A stretch of 8,723 nt of DNA from the NCBI GenBank assembly GCA_021772555.1, contig JAJFLT010000261.1, positions 1 through 8,723 of the forward strand. The letters run 5' to 3'. The notes below the pieces were generated by a model. That model had not been told where the DNA came from. It saw nothing but the letters and a program-made list of their open reading frames with translations, and searched no databases. Position numbers and translations under genes: made by a program. Positions within the stretch are counted from its first letter, which is position 1, and each line of letters starts with the position of its first letter. The stretch is from Opitutales bacterium (GTDB lineage Bacteria > Verrucomicrobiota > Verrucomicrobiia > Opitutales > UBA2987). Below, in pieces: positions 1 through 5,586 of the stretch.

Positions 1-111
1 ATAAAAGATGATAAGTTCATTCTACACCTAGCTGAATGCCAATTTAGGTATAACAATAGAAACAAAAATTTAATGGATGTATTAGTCAACGAATACGCCA
101 TGCTAGTCTAG
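1..111 (+). pseudogene. C-terminal fragment of a transposase (ISXO2/IS1595-like)
   Basis: Frame 1 is open from the first base to a TAG at 109-111 and encodes 36 residues. They include KFILHLAECQFRYNNR (residues 5-20) and then NKNLMDVL. The pattern of HL, E, FRYNNR and NL is what I associate with the end of the ISXO2-like DDE transposase domain of IS1595-type elements, where the last helix carries a FRYN-R motif. The rest of the gene lies outside the window, so I cannot tell an intact element from a remnant. No convincing terminal inverted repeat is visible in the AT-rich bases after the stop. The family assignment rests on motif memory only; another DDE family is possible. Confidence 0.5.
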
Positions 112-229
112 AGCCTAATTTTAATAATAATATCAGTACGATTAAAATATTGTATTAATAATCAAAATTTTTATTTTTTCGAACCAATTATAAGTCAACA
201 AAAATTCCTCAAAGACGGGTGTTCATTGT
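112..229. other. AT-rich intergenic spacer
   Basis: This 118-base spacer lies between the transposase-like fragment and the 3' end of the kinase operon. It is much richer in A+T than either side. It contains an 8-base inverted repeat, ATTTTAAT (118-125) and ATTAAAAT (141-148), but such repeats are expected by chance in sequence this AT-rich. No GC stem followed by a T-run is seen on the minus strand after the kinase stop, so no intrinsic terminator can be assigned. No coding potential is seen. Confidence 0.6.
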
Positions 230-1258
230 TCAATTCGGAATCTCCCTGAAACCGAACTTGCGTCCCAGTTCCAGGCAGGTTTTGAGCGGAAGAATTCCGT
301 TTGAAGTGGTCGAGTCGAAGAGGCAACTTGCCGCTACGCATACTCCGAGTTCGAGACATTGATTCATAGGCCACTCCTGGTGAAGGGCATAAAGAAACCC
401 AGCGGCAAAAGCATCGCCCGCGCCGGCGGCTCCGACGATCATCTCCTCGGGAATCTGAACGGAACCTTGCCACCCTATCCGGCCTCCCTTGTCCAATTCC
501 ATAGCACCCTCTGGAAAATGTATGACTACCCGTTGCTTAACTCCCATATCCAAGATGAGGTTGAGCGCTTCCTCAACGGCTCCCGGAAGGATGCCCGATT
601 CGTTTTTCAGGGCCAACCCGGTCAGCCAGGCAGCTTCCAGTTCATTTAAAAAAAGGGTGTCGATATAGGGCATGGACGGTTTGACCGTCGCCGCAAAATC
701 ATCCCGGGGAAAGCTGACTAAATCGACCGCAGTCTGCAAACCCACTTCTTTGGCTCGTCTTAGAACGTTGGTTACATCCGCATTTCCGTCCGGGCCAATT
801 TTTTCCAGCGAATCGAGAAGGTTGATGTAGGCCAGATGAAAAATTTTAGCTTTTGTGTCACTGAAATTGAAGTGGTCTTCCGCCAACAGCGCATTGGTTC
901 CCTTTTGATGAAAGAAACTCCTTCGAGCTGAGGAATCGACACTCATAACATCTGTGTAGGACGTGGGCACATTGTCAGTTAATATTAGCTGACAGGTATC
1001 GATTCCGAGTGCCGTGCATTCTTCGATGATGTAGCGGCCATTTTCGTCGTCACCTAGCAGACCGATTCCGATGAGAGGAAAACCTGCTCCTAGTTTAAAC
1101 AGGTTTTTAAGCAAATTATAGGGCCCTCCGCCATTGCTCCGTTCTTCGCTCAAAATAACTCCCAGAGCGTCGAGTTGAGGATAGGAGTCGATAACTTTGA
1201 CGTGGTCCACGCACCAATTCCCCCCTGCCAGGATTCCGCTCCTCATAGCGTTTTTCAT
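230..1258 (-). CDS. PfkB/ribokinase-family sugar kinase
   Basis: Encodes 342 residues, a usual length for the PfkB family, which transfers phosphate from ATP to a sugar hydroxyl. The N-terminal substrate and lid region includes NGGGPYNLLKNLFKLG (42-57) and IGLLGDDENG (65-74). The C-terminal signature is GAAGAGDAFAAGF (276-288), with Asp282 as the expected catalytic base and G279-A280-G281 as the anion hole. The usual DTTGAGD form is altered: Gly-Ala-Ala stands where Asp-Thr-Thr is common. It is the last gene of a three-gene operon, starting 9 bases after the isomerase stop with no clear ribosome-binding site, so translational coupling is likely; an in-frame ATG at codon 5 is an alternative start. 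From its neighbours I infer that it phosphorylates the ketose made by the isomerase, giving the aldolase its substrate. The exact sugar cannot be read from the sequence. Confidence 0.9.
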   Translation of the reverse strand: MKNAMRSGILAGGNWCVDHVKVIDSYPQLDALGVILSEERSNGGGPYNLLKNLFKLGAGFPLIGIGLLGDDENGRYIIEECTALGIDTCQLILTDNVPTSYTDVMSVDSSARRSFFHQKGTNALLAEDHFNFSDTKAKIFHLAYINLLDSLEKIGPDGNADVTNVLRRAKEVGLQTAVDLVSFPRDDFAATVKPSMPYIDTLFLNELEAAWLTGLALKNESGILPGAVEEALNLILDMGVKQRVVIHFPEGAMELDKGGRIGWQGSVQIPEEMIVGAAGAGDAFAAGFLYALHQEWPMNQCLELGVCVAASCLFDSTTSNGILPLKTCLELGRKFGFREIPN

Positions 1259-1267
1259 AACCGGCGT

Positions 1268-1837
1268 CTATTCGCTGATCAGTTGCAAGAGCGGGGGCTC
1301 GTCTTCCTCGATCTCCGGAAAACGACCAACCTCCGGATTGACGAAAAAATTATCATGAAGATCGTCATTTTTTGTGGAAACCTCTCCAATAATACATTCT
1401 TCGCTCTCCGGATAAAATTCATGATAGATACCGGGCACCAGGGTAATGCGCTCACCGGCCCGCAATAAAACTTCATCGCCAGAGTCTACCTTCTTCAGTG
1501 TTCCATTTATCTTTACAGAAAAAGCTTCGCTCTCCAACGAGTCGGTGGGATGGCGTGGCCACACTCTAACGGTTAGAGCGCCGTTTCGGCATATTATGTC
1601 TTCCTTTTTCTGTTTATGACAATGCGCCGGGGTAATCTGATTTTTCCGCGCGTACATCAGTTTTTCACAATATTCCGGTTCCTCCGCCAAATTAACCAGA
1701 ACCAGACCATAACGGTCAAATTTCCCCAATCCCATATCGGTAACGTCCCAACGTGGATCGGGAGGCAGAGCCCACCCGTTTTTTCCAAAACAGGCTTTGG
1801 CTTGAAGATAAGCTTTGTTGATTTCAGACCGCTTCAT
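1268..1837 (-). CDS. D-lyxose/D-mannose isomerase-like cupin
   Basis: Encodes 189 residues resembling the D-lyxose ketol-isomerase family (B. subtilis YdaE-like), metal-dependent cupins that interconvert D-lyxose/D-xylulose and often D-mannose/D-fructose. It opens with MKRSEIN, typical of the family. The expected metal ligands are visible: His72 and His74 in AHCHKQKKED, Glu79, and His139 in LVPGIYHEF. The C-terminal part has the family run GEVSTKNDD (151-159), DN (162-163), RFPEIEEDE (172-180). The length falls between the short Bacillus form and the longer enterobacterial one. It is the middle gene of the operon: its ATG lies 15 bases after the aldolase stop, and it ends 9 bases before the kinase start. 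The nearest GAGGAA sits over the aldolase stop, too far away for a normal ribosome-binding site. Family membership is fairly sure; the true substrate could be another aldose or a modified one. Confidence 0.85.
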   Translation of the reverse strand: MKRSEINKAYLQAKACFGKNGWALPPDPRWDVTDMGLGKFDRYGLVLVNLAEEPEYCEKLMYARKNQITPAHCHKQKKEDIICRNGALTVRVWPRHPTDSLESEAFSVKINGTLKKVDSGDEVLLRAGERITLVPGIYHEFYPESEECIIGEVSTKNDDLHDNFFVNPEVGRFPEIEEDEPPLLQLISE

Positions 1838-1852
1838 TTCTTGTATCTAAAA

Positions 1853-2905
1853 TTATTCCTCAATTAATACTGGATCCGTTATTTCCAAATCCTGGGCCAA
1901 ATGCCGCATCGGCTCGATTTTTCTACGATTCAATTCGTTGTGATAGGCTTTTACTGCTTCTTTTGGTGCTAGATCGCCGTCCACAATTTTTTTGAGGAAT
2001 TCGATAAAGGTGAGAGGTTCTTCGGAAAGATTGATTTTTCGCCCGAAAAGCGCTGCCCGGGCGCCGTATTTTCGGGCATCATGTATGAGTTTAAAGGCAT
2101 CCATGGTTGTTCCTGCACTTCCCCCGAGAATGCCGACGATCAGGCTGGGGTCGTAGGCAACTAGCTCTTCCAATGACCTTGGTCCGTTATAGGGAATTTT
2201 CAGAAAGAGAGGGCGGCCAACCTCCGTTACCCCGGCCAGGCACCGAACGATATGATCATTTAGAAAAGAGCCAAACTGCTGCGAGCCAAAACATGGATCG
2301 ATGTTCGGGTTAAACACTTCCAGAAAGTAGCGAAAATGCTTTTTTTCTGCCTCCAACCGAAAAGCATGGAATTCTTCCAGCGATCGATGGTCGTGGGCAA
2401 TGTCGTTGTTGAAAGTTATTGAATACAGTCCGAGTTCCGCTCCCACCACTGGTTTTAAATGATCTTCATTCAACTGCCCATACTTGATGTGATCAATCGT
2501 CGCAGAGTGAAAAGGCCGCGATGGATGTTCACTGTAATTTTCCCCGCGCACTTTCCATATATCGGAGGTATCGTTGGCCCGCGCGGCTGGAGTTATGCCA
2601 GAATTTTCAAAAAGAGATTCTTTGATCGCGAGTTGCTCCACATTGGATGCCGAAAGAAGAACTATGTCGACGACATCTTGCCTGATAATGTCCCTGATTT
2701 GATTTCGGTAATCCTTCAGCGTCTTCCAGGGCCCCTCCTCTTGTCCTTCCGCGTTGCTAATTTTATGCGATACCGGTCCCGGCGCCGTGATGCCGAAGGC
2801 CATATCGGCATCTTTGGCATCGGCAATGATAAATTCCGTTGAACCTGAAGGATCGTTTCGAATTTGTTCGAGTTTTCGGTCGAACCTTTTTCTTTGATTT
2901 TCCAT
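1853..2905 (-). CDS. Class I aldolase-like TIM-barrel protein (FbaB/DeoC/LacD type)
   Basis: Encodes 350 residues. The C-terminal half has the look of a Schiff-base aldolase of the FbaB/DeoC/LacD group: a buried lysine in RPLFLKIPYNGP (Lys236, beta-6 position), then ILGGSAGTTMDAF (259-271), a phosphate-binding glycine loop, and GARAALFGRKINL (281-293). The N-terminal part has IADAKDADMAFG (27-38) and LLSASNVEQLAIKESLF (83-99), which I recognise only as conserved in uncharacterised homologues. It is the first complete gene of a three-gene operon with an isomerase and a PfkB kinase, so cleavage of a ketose phosphate into dihydroxyacetone phosphate plus an aldehyde is the natural inference. Upstream is weakly purine-rich (AAAGAAAG) and a perfect palindrome lies 39-59 bases before the ATG. 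It could instead be a transaldolase-like or non-catalytic barrel; the lysine assignment is by motif only. Confidence 0.75.
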   Translation of the reverse strand: MENQRKRFDRKLEQIRNDPSGSTEFIIADAKDADMAFGITAPGPVSHKISNAEGQEEGPWKTLKDYRNQIRDIIRQDVVDIVLLSASNVEQLAIKESLFENSGITPAARANDTSDIWKVRGENYSEHPSRPFHSATIDHIKYGQLNEDHLKPVVGAELGLYSITFNNDIAHDHRSLEEFHAFRLEAEKKHFRYFLEVFNPNIDPCFGSQQFGSFLNDHIVRCLAGVTEVGRPLFLKIPYNGPRSLEELVAYDPSLIVGILGGSAGTTMDAFKLIHDARKYGARAALFGRKINLSEEPLTFIEFLKKIVDGDLAPKEAVKAYHNELNRRKIEPMRHLAQDLEITDPVLIEE

Positions 2906-2943
2906 CAGCTTTCTTTGTTTTACATTACATCACTATAAAACTA

Positions 2944-2964
2944 GAACCTATCTTAAATAGGTTC
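2944..2964. promoter_or_regulatory. Perfect 8-5-8 palindrome upstream of the aldolase operon
   Basis: GAACCTAT (2944-2951), a 5-base spacer CTTAA, then ATAGGTTC (2957-2964): a perfect inverted repeat 39-59 bases upstream of the aldolase ATG. It also covers the stop codon of the truncated upstream gene. On the minus strand it is followed by TAGTTTTATAG, so it could be a weak terminator or attenuator hairpin between the two genes, or an operator for a dimeric sugar-responsive regulator. The stem has only three G:C pairs, which weakens the terminator reading. No good -35/-10 pair could be fixed around it. Confidence 0.4.
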
Positions 2965-3130
2965 CCGCATCTTTCAATACATTGTCGATATTGAAAAATG
3001 GGTTTTCCGTAATTTCTCCGAAAAAGCTCTCATTGGCAATGGTCTCGAGTACTCCAGAGGTAGATAATTTTAACGATTCATATTCATCATATGGGAAATC
3101 CCGAATATGATTAACTTGCGCCACATACAC
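2948..3130 (-). pseudogene. Truncated 3' end of an unrecognised gene upstream of the aldolase
   Basis: A minus-strand frame ends in TAG at 2948-2950, 42 bases before the aldolase start, and encodes up to 60 residues from a GTG at 3130. It contains NHIRDFPYDEYESLKL (7-22) and ENPFFNIDNVLKDAGTYLR (42-60). The composition is protein-like and the bases are AT-richer than in the hydrolase gene to the right, matching the operon to the left. There is no ATG in frame, the GTG lies inside the opposing hydrolase gene, and the frame runs into that gene until a stop at 3191-3193. This looks like the C-terminus of a former first gene of the sugar operon, cut off near 3107. I do not recognise the family. 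A genuine small protein is possible but less likely. Confidence 0.4.
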
Positions 3131-4324
3131 ATCATCGCATTGATGATGATAAACGTTTCGGCCCTTTGTCTTGCGGGCGAGTACAGCACCTCACCGTGGA
3201 ACATTCAATCGCTTTCAGTCACGCCAAACACATTTGAGGCCCCGGGACACGGCGCCACCGACGTTAAAGCACTCTTCTACGAGGGACTGCCCTGGAAGGG
3301 CAAGCCGACCCGAGTGTTTGCTTATTACGGCCAGCCCAAAGTCAAGGCAGGAACCAAGGTGCCGGCAATGGTACTGATTCACGGCGGCGGGGGATCAGCG
3401 TTTATTCCCTGGGTTCGGTTGTGGGTCAGCCGCGGCTATGCCGCCATCGCCATGGACACCTGCGGCTGCGTCAGCGGCGGCGATAATAGCAAACACCCAC
3501 GTCACAAATACGGCGGACCTCCCGGTTGGGGCGGATTCGGTCAGATTGACGAACCTATCCAAGACCAGTGGACCTACCACGCGGTTGCAGATGTCATCCT
3601 GGCCCATTCGCTACTCCGATCTTTTCCTGGAGTCGACCCGGAGAAGGTCGGCCTCACGGGCATATCGTGGGGCGGGTATCTGGCGTGTATTGCCGCAGGA
3701 GTTGACCAGCGCTTTGAGTTTGCCGCGCCTGTCTATGGATGCGGGTTTCTGGGTGAAAATTCCGGGTGGTTGGGAGAATTCCAGGCGATGGGAAAAGATA
3801 AGGCACAGAAATGGCTCAGGGTTTGGGATCCCGCTGCGTATCTCCCGCACGCCACGATGCCTATGTTGTGGGTCACCGGCACCACGGACTTTGCCTACCC
3901 GATGGACTCTTTGCAAAAATCATACCGGTTGTCAAAAGCTCCGCGGACATTGTGCGTGCGGGTGGGAATGCAACACGGTCATGGGGGGCCGGGAGAGAAT
4001 CCCTTGGAAATTCATGCAATGGCCGACGCTCTGCTTAGAGGCGGAACCGGGTTGGCACGAATAACAAAGCGTGGTCGCGAAGGGTTGAATGCCTGGGTCG
4101 AATTTGAAAGCCGGTCCCCCATCCTCAGGGCCGAGTTGAACTACACGACAGATACCGGCCCGTGGCAAACACGAAGCTGGAAGATAATTCCCGCCAACCT
4201 GGATACGAAAGCCAAGAGGGCCTCCGTTGTGCTGTCAAAGGAGGCAACCGTATACTTTTTCAACATAGTGGACGAACGAAACCTCGTCGTCAGTAGCGAG
4301 CACGAAGAAACATTGCTGAATTAG
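3107..4324 (+). CDS. Secreted alpha/beta hydrolase (acetylxylan-esterase/dienelactone-hydrolase-like)
   Basis: Encodes 405 residues. Residues 1-23 look like a Sec signal peptide: Arg5, a hydrophobic core to CLA, then a likely cut before GEYS, so the enzyme is probably exported. The hydrolase domain shows the oxyanion strand VLIHGGGG (89-96), the nucleophile elbow TGISWGG (184-190) with Ser187, an acid in TGTTDFAYP (Asp261) and a histidine in MQHGHGG (290 or 292). Residues from about 320 to 405 are beta-rich and probably form a small C-terminal sandwich. The fold fits esterases that deacylate plant or algal polysaccharides, though peptidase or dienelactone hydrolase activity cannot be excluded. 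GGGAAA at 3093-3098 is a plausible ribosome-binding site 8 bases before the ATG; in-frame ATGs at codons 13 and 14 would cut into the signal peptide. It ends 39 bases before the kelch gene in the same frame. The first codons overlap a truncated opposing gene, suggesting the native promoter may be lost. Confidence 0.85.
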   Translation: MINLRHIHIIALMMINVSALCLAGEYSTSPWNIQSLSVTPNTFEAPGHGATDVKALFYEGLPWKGKPTRVFAYYGQPKVKAGTKVPAMVLIHGGGGSAFIPWVRLWVSRGYAAIAMDTCGCVSGGDNSKHPRHKYGGPPGWGGFGQIDEPIQDQWTYHAVADVILAHSLLRSFPGVDPEKVGLTGISWGGYLACIAAGVDQRFEFAAPVYGCGFLGENSGWLGEFQAMGKDKAQKWLRVWDPAAYLPHATMPMLWVTGTTDFAYPMDSLQKSYRLSKAPRTLCVRVGMQHGHGGPGENPLEIHAMADALLRGGTGLARITKRGREGLNAWVEFESRSPILRAELNYTTDTGPWQTRSWKIIPANLDTKAKRASVVLSKEATVYFFNIVDERNLVVSSEHEETLLN

Positions 4325-4343
4325 GGACCCGGCCTACGGGTCC
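4325..4343 (+). other. Perfect hairpin directly after the hydrolase stop codon
   Basis: GGACCCG (4325-4331), loop GCCTA, CGGGTCC (4337-4343): a perfect 7-base GC-rich stem starting on the base after the TAG stop of the hydrolase gene. It is followed by GTACCGGGCGG rather than a T-run, so it is not a standard intrinsic terminator. It could be an intercistronic mRNA-stability hairpin that separates expression of the hydrolase and kelch genes. Confidence 0.5.
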
Positions 4344-4363
4344 GTACCGGGCGGTTTCAAAAC

Positions 4364-5428
4364 ATGACAAAATCTGACTCAGCTCCGACCGTTACGTCCG
4401 GCAAGAATAATCCTCCGGGGTGGATCAAGGTTACAAACAATGCTGGATGGCGGCCCCGAGATTCGCAAGGCGAGCTCGTCTACAAAGATCGCTTGTGGAT
4501 CCTCGGCGGTTGGTTCAGCAACGAGGAGTCCTGCCCTAGTGATGTCTGGAGCTCGTCTGACGGCAAGCGCTGGAAGCTGGTCACAGAGACCGCCCAGTGG
4601 AAGCACGGGGATCTGCCGATGACCCTGGTATTTGAGGACAAGATGTGGTTCATGGGAGGGTGGTACAATGGGATGCTTCCCGATCATTCGGCCAGCAGCG
4701 AAGTCTGGATGTCGAGTGACGGCATACGGTGGCAACAGGCCACGCAGAGTGCGGAATGGACGCCGCGACTGGCCGCCGGAGCCGTGGTATTCAAAGGCAA
4801 GATGTGGATTTTGGGAGGGCTCGAGAACTACAGGAGATGGCTGACCGCCAATCCGAAAAGCGAGAACGACCTCAAAAACGACGTCTGGAGTTCAGCTGAT
4901 GGCAAGAAATGGCAGCTGACGACAAACAAGGCGGGCTGGTCCCCGCGGGCCTTCCATCGGGCGGTCGTGTTTGAGGGCCGGATATGGGTCTTTGGCGGTT
5001 GTGGGCCAGAAAGAAAGTTGCTCAACGACGTCTGGTGCTCGGAAGATGGCGTCAAATGGAGCCGGGTGACACCGGCCGCCCCATGGGGCCCTCGGAAGTG
5101 GTTCTCATCGATCGTCTACCGGAACCGGGTATGGGTTCTTGGAGGCTTTCATACCTCAACCTCCCCGACCGCGGACCGGCATCTAAATTTCAGCGACGTT
5201 TGGTACTCCAAGGACGGCGAGAATTGGAACCAAATGAAGAGCGAACCGATCTGGTCTGCTCGTCACGCGCACTCGACGCTCGTGTTTGAGGACAAAATCT
5301 GGGTTGTCGGCGGCAAACGCGACGTGCTCAACCTCAAAGCACCGACCGCTAACATCGAACACGACAAAGCACTCGTCAGCGAAGTCTGGTCACTGCACAT
5401 ACCCGAGAACTGGTTCAACGACGAGTAA
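4364..5428 (+). CDS. Six-bladed kelch-repeat beta-propeller protein
   Basis: Encodes 354 residues made almost entirely of six repeats of about 50 residues. Each has a strand of the type WILGGW and a later DVWSSSDGKRW turn. The GG strands are at 42-50, 92-100, 145-153, 205-213, 254-262 and 310-318; the DVW/EVW turns start at 60, 113, 173, 222, 278 and 340, the last one degenerate. This is a kelch propeller, a fold used for binding and, in some families, for sugar or sialate chemistry; no catalytic residues can be assigned. The ATG at 4364 has no clear ribosome-binding site and the protein has no signal peptide, unlike its exported neighbour. It follows the hydrolase gene by 39 bases in the same orientation and frame, so co-transcription is likely. 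Function is unknown; a role in carbohydrate handling is guessed only from context. Confidence 0.85.
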   Translation: MTKSDSAPTVTSGKNNPPGWIKVTNNAGWRPRDSQGELVYKDRLWILGGWFSNEESCPSDVWSSSDGKRWKLVTETAQWKHGDLPMTLVFEDKMWFMGGWYNGMLPDHSASSEVWMSSDGIRWQQATQSAEWTPRLAAGAVVFKGKMWILGGLENYRRWLTANPKSENDLKNDVWSSADGKKWQLTTNKAGWSPRAFHRAVVFEGRIWVFGGCGPERKLLNDVWCSEDGVKWSRVTPAAPWGPRKWFSSIVYRNRVWVLGGFHTSTSPTADRHLNFSDVWYSKDGENWNQMKSEPIWSARHAHSTLVFEDKIWVVGGKRDVLNLKAPTANIEHDKALVSEVWSLHIPENWFNDE

Positions 5429-5586
5429 TCACATCAATACTGAAGCCCAGCTAGTCGTTTTCGCTTCGCTGCCATTTTGCTTGGCTTTCAGCACCCCACT
5501 TCCACGCATTCTATATTGTGAAGAGGCTGGAGCGCGTGAATACGCAGTTAAAAAAGATGGTAGCAAAGATGGGGCCGATCAATAGG
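5429..5586. other. Convergent intergenic region
   Basis: The gap between the kelch gene (plus) and the amidohydrolase gene (minus), both ending here. I see no complete gene. An imperfect inverted repeat (5440-5450 with 5480-5491, one bulge and one mismatch, 29-base loop, no T-run) is too weak to call a terminator. A short transposase-like scrap is listed separately. Confidence 0.6.
5521..5571 (+). pseudogene. Possible scrap of an IS3-type OrfA
   Basis: The frame beginning at 5521 reads KRLERVNTQLKKMVAKM, 17 residues. IS3-family OrfA proteins end their leucine-zipper region with a run of the type RLKELE-EN-RLKKMVA, which this resembles. The frame is open on both sides (stop TAG at 5608-5610, inside the amidohydrolase gene) but the flanks do not look like a transposase. 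The match is short and basic coiled-coil sequence arises easily by chance, so this is tentative. Confidence 0.2.

Noticed and set aside
118..148. Inverted repeat ATTTTAAT/ATTAAAAT as a terminator of the kinase operon
   Set aside because: The stem is only A:T pairs in a very AT-rich stretch, has a 15-base loop and no adjoining T-run in a meaningful position; chance is a sufficient explanation.
2932..2937. TATAGT on the minus strand as a -10 box for the aldolase operon
   Set aside because: No acceptable -35 hexamer lies 16-18 bases upstream, and single -10-like hexamers are common in this AT-rich gap.
3438..4064. Long plus-strand frame of 208 codons inside the hydrolase gene
   Set aside because: It is an overlapping alternate frame of the hydrolase coding sequence, rich in Arg, Pro and Ser as expected from a GC-rich shadow, and lacks any domain motif.
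4325..4343. Hairpin after the hydrolase gene as a Rho-independent terminator
   Set aside because: The stem is perfect but no T-run follows, and the same-strand kelch gene starts 20 bases later.
5440..5491. Imperfect inverted repeat as a bidirectional terminator between convergent genes
   Set aside because: It has a bulge, a mismatch, a 29-base loop and no T-run on either strand.
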